NCBI GenBank assembly: GCA_019400425.1 | Contig: JAFREE010000022.1 | Span: 124,001 to 188,000, forward strand | Direction: 5' to 3' | Source: Hymenochaete sp. R1 | Taxonomy: Eukaryota > Basidiomycota > Agaricomycetes > Hymenochaetales > Hymenochaetaceae | DNA: 64,000 bases | In this document: positions 1-10,120 of the stretch, in pieces | Numbering within the stretch: the stretch's first letter is position 1 | Layout of the letters: each line of letters starts with the position of its first letter | Position numbers and translations under genes: made by a program | Notes under the pieces: model-generated | Database searches by the model: none | What the model was told of the DNA's origin: nothing | What the model saw: the letters and a program-made list of their open reading frames with translations, nothing else

Positions 1-1090
1 ATCTTGTGCTTCCTTAGATTTACCTTACTCCATCTTTGATCGCGGCCCGCCGTCGCAGCCACCAGCTGATCATAGGTCACCCGGTTCACCTTCGTTCATA
101 TGGGACAGTTCTTCGTAAGGTCAGACTTGATTTTGTAAATTCCATGACGAGATAAAGCTTGCAAACAAATGAACTTGAAGGGAGATCAGTCGAGTCGTCA
201 AGCAAGAGGAATTTAAACTCAGGAACCCTCGATCGTGTCAGGGAAATCGCGAGCTCCTTTTTCTTCATTTCTGCGCTGCGAAGAAGGCTAAATACAGCGA
301 TCCTGAGGTGGAACGGAACAACTTTCAAAAGTAGTTATTGGTAAATGTACACACCTCTACCAACCTGCATCATGATGGCTCACATCGCAAGAGCCCTTCA
401 AACATGTGTTGCTGAAGAAGATAAAGCCGGTGGATGTCCTCGGAATTATCACACGAGGCTCGTGATAATCCTGCAGACGTCACAGACACCGCACCGACAT
501 GGGTAGCAGAGTTAAGTGCAATGGCGTTGACGGCAGACAGAATCACGGAGAGTAAGCTCGCAAACTTTCAGACTTTCCAGCGCCACCTCGTTAACAGCCA
601 CCATCGGATCACAGAGGAACAAAAATGAGTGGAGTCGACGCCTTGCTTGTTAACCGGCAAACCGGATTAAGCCAGCATCAAAACAGCGTTTGATCTATTT
701 GGCCACTGGCTGGCTTTTCTTGCCTTCAGCCTTCATCTTGAGTGTCTCTCCGGCACTGTTTGTAGTAACGGTCCGGTCCGAGACGTGGTGGCAAAGTAGG
801 TTAGGAACAAGCAGCCTCCGTTCCGTCCAGTGTCAGAAAAATTCAGAATTCAGTCATACTGCAGGAGCTAGAATAAGCGGATCAAAAATACGATATGGCT
901 GCGACGAATTGAATGACTGATGGCGCGCAGCGAACGCAACGAAACTCAAAGACAAAATCAAAGAATGGTGCTACCGGCGGTTCATGCTTTACAGTTCTAC
1001 GGCCGCAAGAGCACTGTAAATGTTTTCTCTCACCAAAAAGAAATGATGAGATACATATGTCATTTGTTCTAGTGTTATAGCCAGCCACAC
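1..1090. other. Intergenic stretch, no supported gene
   Basis: I see no multi-exon gene here. A short ATG-initiated frame at 434-628 (+), 64 codons, is the only compact candidate. It has no recognisable motif or signal peptide and no upstream exon that I could join, so I treat it as chance or a remnant. The stretch lies downstream of the dehydrogenase gene, which ends at 1091. Confidence 0.4.
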
Positions 1091-2254
1091 TCACTTCGTC
1101 AATATGCCTCCACCGATGACATTCTCAATTGCGGCACCGAGACTCTCGGTCGTCCCCTCGCCTCCCATATCTGGAGTCAGCACGTCCTTAACCCCCTGCT
1201 GCAACATCTCTTTCGAGTCGCCAAGCACACGTTCGATTGCAGAAAGTATCGCAGCCGCCGCTTCTACCTCTCCCAGATATTCGAGCATCATCTGCCCAGC
1301 CCAAATCATTCCAACAGGGTTTGCAATACCCTTTCCAGCAATATCAGGCGCACTGCCGTGAACGGGTTCGAATAACGAAGGCATCCAATCCTCATCTTTA
1401 TCGGTGCGTTTGGAGACCGGGTTCAAATTCGCAGACGGCGCGATACCAATGGTACCCGTGCAGGCCGGGCCTAGGTCAGAAAGGATGTCGCCGAAGAGGT
1501 TCGAGCCGACCACGACGTCGAAGGTCTGCGGGCGCTGAACGAAATGTGCACAGAGGATGTCGATATGAAATTTCTCGACCCGAACGTCAGGGTACTCTTT
1601 CGAAATTTCTTCAACCCGTTCGTCCCAGTATGGCATAGTGATAGAAATACCATTGCTCTTCGTTGCGCTCGTGAGCTTTTTAGCAGGCCTTGAACGCGCT
1701 TTTTCAAATGCGTAGCGTATGACCCTATCCACACCTATGCGCGTGAAGATCGTATTCTGAATGACGGTCTCTCTTTCCGTACCCTCGAAAATCCTTCCGC
1801 CAATGGAAGAGTATTCTCCCTCTGTGTTCTCGCGTACCGTTAGGAAGTCTATGGATCCTGGTGCCGCATTGGCAAGCGGAGACGGAACACCTCTAAGCAA
1901 CCGACAAGGCCGCAAATTAATGAACTGGTCAAATTCGCGGCGGAAGCGAAGGAGGGATCCCCAAAGCGAAATGTGGTCTGGCACACGCGTCGGATCTCCC
2001 ACTGCACCGAAAAAGATGGCATCGCATTGTTGGAGGAGAGACTTCCAATCGTCGGGCATCATGCGCCCATGCGTGAGGTAGTACGTACACGATGCCCAAT
2101 TGAAATGTCGGAACTCCAAGCTAAAGCCAAAGCGGGAGGCGGCGGCTTCTAGACAACGAAGTGCCGGAGGCATCACTTCAAGACCTATACCATCACCAGG
2201 AAGGATGGCGATAATGTACTTGCGCTCTCCGCCGATACTGCTCTTGTTGGACAT
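1091..2254 (-). CDS. Tartrate / D-malate dehydrogenase family protein (NAD-dependent, decarboxylating)
   Basis: Single-exon gene of 387 residues in the isocitrate/isopropylmalate dehydrogenase superfamily. It opens with the nucleotide-fold motif ILPGDGIG and carries FGAVGDP near residue 80. LRPCRLL and the substrate-site block RENTEGEYSS follow. Later come a metal-binding segment around SNLFGDILSDL and the cofactor segment FEPVHGSAPDIAGKGIANP. The VPDHISLWGSLL segment is typical of the tartrate dehydrogenase/decarboxylase and D-malate dehydrogenase branch rather than leucine biosynthesis; that assignment is from family knowledge. The open frame continues upstream to a TTG at 2314, but the first in-frame ATG is at 2254 (MSNKSS), so I start there. 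The 3' end coincides with a GTGAGT, so a small extra 3' exon cannot be excluded, although the C-terminus already matches family length. Likely cytosolic oxidation of hydroxy-dicarboxylates. Confidence 0.85.
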   Translation of the reverse strand: MSNKSSIGGERKYIIAILPGDGIGLEVMPPALRCLEAAASRFGFSLEFRHFNWASCTYYLTHGRMMPDDWKSLLQQCDAIFFGAVGDPTRVPDHISLWGSLLRFRREFDQFINLRPCRLLRGVPSPLANAAPGSIDFLTVRENTEGEYSSIGGRIFEGTERETVIQNTIFTRIGVDRVIRYAFEKARSRPAKKLTSATKSNGISITMPYWDERVEEISKEYPDVRVEKFHIDILCAHFVQRPQTFDVVVGSNLFGDILSDLGPACTGTIGIAPSANLNPVSKRTDKDEDWMPSLFEPVHGSAPDIAGKGIANPVGMIWAGQMMLEYLGEVEAAAAILSAIERVLGDSKEMLQQGVKDVLTPDMGGEGTTESLGAAIENVIGGGILTK

Positions 2255-2813
2255 GGTCGTCGTTGTGTGAAATGTTCTTTCGGTAGTCCGTCGGCCCGTG
2301 GTAAGCTTAAGCAATGTCCGTAGAATTCATGTGGGTGAATTTGTCCGTAAAAGGTCCATTTCTTGTATAGGCCTTCAAAGTTGGCACCGGACGCTTTGGA
2401 CTACGGTCACGAATGCGTCAATCCGTTGTTATAATCGACATAATGGCGAGAGTTGTGGAGACCTTCACTTAGGTTGATGATCCAGTTGATCAGAGGCAGA
2501 GTAGGCGAACATCAGAATCTGTTAGATGAATGTTGCAAAGCCGACGACAATATAAAGCCCTTCCTCGAAAGTTTACCTCCGTATTCCATCTTCATTTTCG
2601 CTTGTTGCTCGCCATTTTCCGTCCCGGAAACGCCACGTTTTCCACCTTGTCATCGGCGTCGCCATCGTTGACATTGGTTAAAGAGTAGTTACGGGGTTTC
2701 GGCAGCGTGCGGCGCGTGATAAACAGCCTGATCTCCGTTCCTTGCAGGTGCAAGCTGCAAGCACTCCAGGCGCAGATTTCGGTACACACACTCGTTTCGT
2801 TCCTCCCTTCACG
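2255..2813. promoter_or_regulatory. Divergent intergenic promoter region
   Basis: About 560 bp separates the dehydrogenase start (minus strand, 2254) from the UBE3D-like gene start (plus strand, 2814), so both promoters must lie here. I see no clear TATA box. The interval may also contain 5' UTR of either gene. Confidence 0.4.
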
Positions 2814-5800
2814 ATGGCTACACTCACGCGGTCGAGCGACCGCTCAGAGGACGATTATGAGCATCGAGATGTGCTCTTGGACTCTCAGGTGCCATCGCCG
2901 TTTCCGAGGCACTTGCTTGAGCATACACCGGCCAATAGTCCGACCGCTTCACTGGGCGGTCCCACCGTTATCGTCCTAGACGGAGACGGCGAGGGCGACG
3001 GTGACCCATTTGCTGACCAGATGTCTAATGAAGCAGCCAGTAGGGACCGCGAGTTTGTGGTTGGAGATGGGGAAGTTCGGGCTGAGTGCCAGGTGTTGGA
3101 GGAAAGTGCCTCGGTAAGCACCGCAAACCTCAGGATTAAATGATTTGAAATAATTTTTGTACCCCCAGGCGGAGTTGCTTCCATCGTTGGGATATGTCCA
3201 ACAATCGTGTTTGATGACCTTGAACACCTTGCTCTGTTGTCCATCCGAGTCTACTGCGACTTGGCAACCTATCTTACCACCCCGTCGACATTCTATGCCA
3301 TCACGACCAGCAGAAAGTTCGACACAACCGAACGAACCTTCCTCCGCACTTCACACCCTACTCGCAAATCTTCGTAACAGGGAATCAGGGCAAATGTCCC
3401 AAATATCTTCAAGTTCTGCGAACGATTCGGTTCTCCTACTTGAACTACAACGCCGAGTAGAATCGGTGTCACACGAGTTATCCCCCGCTGACGCGCGCCT
3501 TGCTCGAGCACTGACCTCCGTTCTCACTCATGTCGACAGACTTGCTGCTATTGATCCGAATCTTTTCACTCCAAATCAAAACAACCAGGTCACAGATGTA
3601 TTCGCTGATCATCCACATACGGATATCTACGATAAATTGTCGCGGCAGGTCCTTGATCTTCAGATACAGCGCCTGGACCAAGGAATTGGGAATTCCAACT
3701 CTGAAGGTTCGACTCCGCAGAGGAAGGTCGAGCTTGCACTGCTATGGTCTAGAATAGACCAAGAACTCGAGAACGTATCTCATTTATGCCGACAACGCAA
3801 CGAGGACGAGCTTGCACATCACTCGCCTACGCTAGATCAACTTCCTCCAGAATATGACATTCACAGAGATGATGAAGAGTTCTTAATGCCCCCAGAGTAC
3901 GACTACGCCAACCACGCGCCAGTGGAGGAGAAAAAGCTAAGCCAAAGTCAGATCCGCAATAGCACACATTCAGAGAGTATGAACGAAAAGATGCGAATGG
4001 ATCTGGACGCAATCACAATGGCGATCGATCGTCTCTACCTCGTGGCACCGCAGCTCCATAACCAACGGGTCGAGCTACGGAAAAGCAAACTCGACGAGAT
4101 GGAGAAGGCAAGACTTGCTGGCCCGTCTATGTCTCACTCGTTGCGAGGTCAAAGCAAGGGAAAAGGCAAGGAAAAACAAAAGGACCCCCGCGAACTGGAG
4201 CGTATCATCGAGCTAATGGATAAAGCTTCGAGTCGGAGGTATAACGATCAGACTGTCATTGTTGGCACAGGTATGCAGGAAAGGATTCTTGAGAAGGCGA
4301 AGGAAAGAGACAAAGCTAAGGTAAGTGTTTTTTTTATCTAGCCGTATAATAGCGGTCCGTGAAACTGAATTCTCCCAGAGGGACGCTTTTGTGGAACAAC
4401 TCATGTCACATTCAAGTGAGGGTCGAATAGACTCACAGGATGCTGATTTCCAAAACAACAAAGAGAAAAGCGACGAGGCGCTCTTGACTTTACCCGAGTT
4501 CATACGCGAACAGATTCCTCCTGAGCTAGAAGAGGCTGAAGTCGATCCAAATGCTCTAGTTACTTTATCGGAGATAATCCGGGAAGCGCCTCCTTCGAAG
4601 TCATCCAAGCTTTCTGCGTCAAAGATTGCACCGTCGCCGTCAATGGAAAATCTGAAAGGCACCAAGCGACATCTTCGTGCGCTGAGCCAAAACAAACGGA
4701 ACAGGAGTCTTTCTGCGCCTCCTTTAGCATGGCTTTTTCCGTCTCGCTCAAACTCTTCGCTGCGGACTGTGGCAAACTCTGCCACGGAAAGTGCAAACGG
4801 TATAACAAAACGTAAGCAGAATCTTTCTATCGGTTGGTACTGTCATTTAAGTACATTTGATAGGCCTTACAATGCGATATGTTGCAGAGCACCACGAATC
4901 TCTGCATCATGTCCTCCTCTTCATCGGCGTTGATGAAGGCATTTTGCCAGGCACCAACCTCGAGTGTGAGGTTCTCCCTTCCGTCGGCGACCCTACCATC
5001 GGAGATAAATTCCGAGTCAAGTGTGGTCCAAACGTTTCTGCGCCATACAGCCTCCCAGTTGCTGTGAAAGCTGGCAAAGCGAACGTTCAAGTGCAGGGAA
5101 CTCATTTTGAAGTCAAATTCGCTTTAAATCGTACTGGCCATGGTCACGATACGCCAGTGTCTCCTTCTCTTCCGTCAACTGCAGGATCTACCACGCCGCA
5201 TGTCTCTCTCGCTGGCAGTAGTGATCCGCATCACACCGACCGATATAGCGTTGATCACTCGGGGCACCTCCTTGAAGCGTCTCAGATCTCTGATCTGGAC
5301 CCATCTTCATTCATATGCGCTTCCTGTTCGTCATCACTTGTGCAAACGTCATTGCCAACCCTTGTCAATGGTGGAGCAGGGGTCGAAAAGTTGATTTATA
5401 AAGACCTTCCGTCAGAGTACTGGTCCGAGTTGCTCGAAGCGTGGATGTGCCATGCAGACCAAAAACTCACAGATCAGGTCGCGAAGCACAGTCAAGGAGG
5501 GTTTTGGCCGAAGCGTGGGCAGGCATTCGTCGGTGGAAGTTACTTCTTATTTGATGAATCGGCGGTCGTTTTGTCGAACCTGAAAGTACTTCAACAAAGC
5601 TACGAAAGGGTACGTATTTATATTATTCTTTCAATTTTGCATATCTTTTCTCTTTGAGTCACATTTTGTAATCGGACGATCAAGAAGGCCAGCACTGGGT
5701 TCATGTACTCCTACCAGTGGTATAAATTTAGCCGGGTGTACTCTCCAGTTCGATGTCTTTAGGAAGCCCTAGTTGGTCTCCTTAGGCTGAAAACTTTCAA

Positions 5801-6821
5801 GTCCCTGGTTGAATGTTTACAAGCAAGACCCTTGCTTCTGGCTGATACAAAACGTCCTATATCAAAAGGCTTCAGCCTTGTTACTCCTCATAACAACTCG
5901 CGGAAAGTTAAGGCTCACGGTCCGTGGGCTACTTTGGAGGGTATATTTTTTTTCATACCATATTGACATTTCTTCCCTTTCAAATGCGTGCTTCACGCCT
6001 TCTTTTCTCTGCATTTTTCGCTTCTTTACTTATTGCATTACATCAGCTGACTTGAACAATGCTAGGACGATGACTGGAAACGTGTTCAGTGTATCTGTGG
6101 TTCAGTGGTCGGGCGCTGTCAGACTCATTACTTGACTGACGAAGCTGGTGCATCTTCCACTGTCTTCCGTTTTCCAAAATATAGGACGAGGCCCGTGAGC
6201 TTGATACAAGAGTAATTTTGACCCCACTTGACCTCAAATTTTCGCGAAATTGATCTATGTGTCTTCAGACCCATTCGAATTCCGACTTCGGCTTTCATCC
6301 TGGAAGATATGCTCGAGCTTGTTCGGGCGCACGCAACATATCGCTTTGTTATTTTGGACGAAGAGGAGGAGCGTCCAAGGTTATTGGTGAGCTGATTCAA
6401 ACGTAGACGCCATTGAACCAATGATTAAATAACTCGGTCAATTCGATTCCAGATATGGCTTTTCAAACCAAACATGCGTCTTTCCTACGCAACAACATCA
6501 CCTTTCGTTCTACCCGCGTCAAGTACCGTTTGCGTCTCGAAGATTCTCTTCAAGATCCTCCATACCAGTGCAGGTGACGGCACAAACAACCCGAATCCCA
6601 CCCTACATCCAGGGACCAATAGGGACAAATCTTCCCAGTCTCAAGTCGATTTTGAGAAACTTCTGCAGAGGCATCCCGGATTTCCGCAAGCAGAGCGTCT
6701 GGTGTATCCACGCGACATTTGTGAGAGGCTTGCTGCTCTGCTCAAGGAGAGTAACACCGCGTACCCGTTTGGAAGAAGGGTGATGACTGGGCTTTTGACC
6801 GGTTGGTTGCGGAAAGCGTAA
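2814..6821 (+). CDS. UBE3D-like HECT-type E3 ubiquitin ligase (E2-binding protein) with long N-terminal extension
   Basis: Exons, all phase-consistent: 2814-3113, 3169-4320, 4379-4811, 4888-5609, 6066-6211, 6269-6386, 6453-6821, giving 1,079 residues. The C-terminal half is the HECT-like/UBE3D fold: LPVAVKAGKANVQVQG, a Cys pair in FICASCSSSL, KDLPSEYWSELLEAWMCH, GFWPKRGQAFVGGSYFLF, the zinc-type motif CICGSVVGRC, then AFILEDMLELVRAHATYRF and IWLFKPNM. The family binds E2 enzymes and transfers ubiquitin. The first ~550 residues are Ser/Glu/Lys-rich and partly coiled coil (for example DAITMAIDRLYLVAPQL); I believe such extensions occur in basidiomycetes but cannot name a domain. The gap 5610-6065 is either one 456-nt intron or two introns around an optional phase-0 exon at 5763-5906, which would add 48 residues. 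Confidence 0.8.
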
Positions 6822-7600
6822 AGGTTTGGATCATAGTAGATTTGTTTTTGATCCCTGTTCGAGCAGTTGTGGTACTGGCTTCTATTAACCTGTTCTTATT
6901 TTGATATTCATAATTTTTTTTTTCTTTTCGTTTTTTTGCTCTATGAAGTCTCGATCCAGTCTTAGTTAGATAAAGCGAAACCTTTAGGAACAAACACATG
7001 GCTTTGGCTCGTAATTTTTTTCTTGAACTGTACCGTGCTGTCGTGGACGTTCATTTTACGCCTTGGAAACATTCGCTGGAAAACGCGGACAAAACGGGTT
7101 CCTTGTCTCGATCTGTACCGAATAAACAAGGTCGGAATAGCGAAAGCTTCCGCATATCGACCAGATTCTGCACCCAGGGTCGAGGGGTAAAAAGGAGCCT
7201 ACCCCGAGACACGTTAAAGCAACGCATTTAATGCTCTATTTCGTTACCAAATCGATGTTGGAATGTTTGGTAAAGGTAGGGTGAATATTAAAATGATGCA
7301 CGGAAGCGTGAGACACCACACGTGAATAGTCGTGTCCTAAAATGTAGCACTAGTACTCGTCAGATCGAGAAGCTAAGTCAGCAGCTAAGTCTCACTAGTA
7401 CTCTGGATCTTACCTCCCCGCAGTCTCGGGCGGGTGCAAAATATCGCTCAAGATACGGATACGCATCATTTCTGAGACCAAAATACCAATAACGCAATAT
7501 AACTCTATCATGTGCCGAATGATGATTGTCTTTCCTCTTTACCCCATCATCTTCAAGTTAGTCTTCAAGTTGTCAACGCTCAGTAAGTCGGGTGACCAAA
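6822..7600. other. Intergenic region between ligase and RhoGAP genes
   Basis: No gene seen. It begins with T-rich sequence expected of a 3' UTR (about 6835-6960). A short A/T-rich and pyrimidine-rich interval before 7600 probably holds the RhoGAP promoter. A 77-codon open frame at 6998-7231 has no supporting features. Confidence 0.4.
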
Positions 7601-9806
7601 ATGTCGTCCACTTCTGCGACTACATCTCACCCTAAGATGATGGCTATCTACAGCAACACGCTTTCTGAGTGGAATGAAAAGTTCCAGGTGGTTGAACATT
7701 CTGTTCATTCACCGAGGGCAAAAGTTTCGTCGATCAAGAACCATGAATGCTCTTCCTCACGCTCAAGTGGGAGCTCAGGATCCAAACGTACGCATACTCG
7801 ATTCTTGTTCTGTTCGTGTGGCTCAATCCTGCTATCAGATCCAAATAACATTAAGGGGATCCGCACGCCTTTGACCGGATCTCGCTGTCCTGGTTATCGT
7901 GAAATAGGCCAGATCCGAGTGCTACGAATAGAAAAGTGCTCGCTGGCCAGACACACTTCGGAAGTTCAAGTTGATCGGGATGGGAGATCAGAGAGCAACG
8001 AGCGACGCGGCTGCTCGCCGACACCATATGACAGCGACCCGTCTACCATAGATACGAGAAAATTCGACAAGGAGTCATTACTCGGTCTGAAGGCGTGTGG
8101 CATGACTGGAAAGCGGGTCTCGAGCGGATGGTAAGTACATCGTCGTTTATGTTTAATGATGGTATCTCATGGGCGTTTTCAAGGCTACCCACGACGATAA
8201 TTCGTGATCTCAACGCTTTGTCTCATAAGAACTCGGGAATGGATGTCAGTTCTCAAGTCGCAAATGAGGCCCATTTGGCTCATAGAGGTGTGGTGAAGAC
8301 GAAAACATCTATAGTTAATAAGCGACCACCTCCACCATCTCCTCCAAGGCTCGATCCCCAGAAACTTCTATTTCGTCTGAGCACCAGGCTCAAGAAACGA
8401 TGCGCATCATTGTACCAACTCATTAACGTCGAGGGTCTTCTAAACGACCACAAAGCCGAATACAAAGTCGACAAGAGACGCGAGGCGAAGGAAGTGGAGC
8501 AATTCGGAATGTCTTATCCAGAGATGTACGAGAACATCGAAGACAAGAAAAGTATGGGTTTGAGGAAGCCCGCGTCGATGGACATTCCAGGGTCGACGAG
8601 ACGTAAGCGCTGAGTACATTCAAAATACAGGTCGGGCTGATTGTGTGTGCAGAGGTTTTCAGCCACCATCTTCGACGAACAAGATGCTACGCCTCGTGCG
8701 TTTGCTGCATGGCCGGATACCAGTTAGACCTTCCAATAGTTGTTTTTTCCTGTGTCGAAGAGCTCTATAAGACTGGGATGACTGTGCCGGGCCTCTTTCG
8801 TTCCGCCCCTCACCACGACCGCCATCGAGAGCTCATCGAGCTTTTTGATGAAGGTCCATCCTTCGGTGTAACGGTCCAACTCGCTAAGGAAAATACTGCG
8901 GATATTTGCGCAGTACTCCGGAGCTACCTCGATCGGCTACCACATGCTATCTGGCACGAGAGCCTTTTTGAAGCGCTATTCAAGCTTTGCGTATTGCCGA
9001 CCCTTGAGCGCGAAGAAATACGAGCAACTGAAGAGGCAGAAGAATTGGAACCCACTGGTCGTCGCCGTACAGCCTCCCTCTTCTGCTCCTCCTCTCATGC
9101 ACATGCAGAATCATACGAACGTGCCCGATCTTTTTCCTTCAGCGATGCTGCTTCACTATCTTCCACTCTTTCAGGTGGATCTAAAATCGGCGGTGTCGAT
9201 CTCAGCGAGGAACATGAGCAACTTGATATTGCGAAAATTCTTTTCCGTCTTCTTCCTCTATCCCAGCGCGTTCTCTTCGCATACCTCTGCGCGTTCTTCA
9301 CGCAGCTCCCACTTTCACCTCAGAATGAGCTCACGATTGAGGACATTCCGCGCTTATTCGCGGTTCCCTTGTTCATGGGTAAGCCACCCGGCGCTAACCT
9401 TGCGAGTCGAGAAAGGGAAATGCGCAAAAAGGAAGCACAAGCAACATTATTATGGATCTTAAGGCGATGGGCGCACATATCTGCAGGGGTTTTCGATGGC
9501 GCCGGTGATGAGATCAATAGGGAAGATAACAGTGACGATGCTGATGCTGCGAGCGAGGATTCGAATAGTGCCAGTGTATACTCGGACTCGGCACCTTCGT
9601 CGGTAGAAGCACCAAGTGTCAAGCCTTCGGATATGCGCGTTCAAGTCAACATCGAATCGAGGCTTCTTGATCTCGCGCCAGAGGTCGGCCATGTCGCACA
9701 TGTTTCGGATGATGGGAATAAGGGATGTTTGCATATGAAAAGAGAAGTAGCGGATCTGCGGGGACGGCTAGAGGCCTTGCACATGATGCTCGAAAGAGAA
9801 GATTAG
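7601..9806 (+). CDS. RhoGAP-domain protein
   Basis: Three exons fit without frame conflict: 7601-8130, 8184-8602 and 8653-9806, encoding 700 residues. The first in-frame ATG is at 7601. The N-terminal ~300 residues are Ser/Arg-rich with a basic segment and a PPPPSPP proline run. The RhoGAP domain starts around VFSHHLRRTRC, continues through GYQLDLPIVVFSCVEELYK and carries the arginine-finger motif TVPGLFRSA. The helix FAYLCAFFTQL and the SLFEALFKLCVLP segment follow. An acidic Ser/Asp-rich linker leads to a short C-terminal coiled coil ending in LEALHMMLERED. Such proteins stimulate GTP hydrolysis by Rho/Cdc42-type GTPases that control polarity and the cell wall; the specific partner cannot be read from sequence. 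I see no clear PH or BAR domain in the chosen frame. Confidence 0.75.
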
Positions 9807-10120
9807 ATGTGTTGTGGTTTTCTAGCTTTATTTTGGATACTAGCATTAGGCATTTTCCATAGCATTTGGATTTGAATAATTTCGCATTGTGATACGTGTA
9901 AATATGTACACGACTCGCCGTACTCGCCATATAGAAGAAAGAAATGGATGAATGCAAAGGACTCAAGTGTAAATGCGAAATATTTTCATCACTTCACCAT
10001 TCCTCTTACCTAAAGATGTAGAATTAATCGTAATTATGCGTGTTCTGATAAGCAAAGATAAATCAAACAACAATGACAGTATACGTCAAAAGAATAGTTA
10101 GTATCATGGGAATGCACGGA
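9807..10120. other. Convergent 3' intergenic region
   Basis: A/T-rich spacer of about 310 bp between the 3' end of the RhoGAP gene (+) and the 3' end of PWP2 (-). Both 3' UTRs and polyadenylation sites must lie here. No coding signal. Confidence 0.5.

Noticed and set aside
6195..6268. Apparent frameshift in the UBE3D-like gene if intron donor is GTGAGC at 6195
   Set aside because: Using the GTAATT donor at 6212 instead gives a phase-consistent join and keeps the family sequence, so no shift is required.
7674..7874. Out-of-frame 66-codon frame in the RhoGAP N-terminus that reads protein-like
   Set aside because: The other frame is open for 530 nt and joins cleanly to the next exon; using this one would need two unexplained slips.
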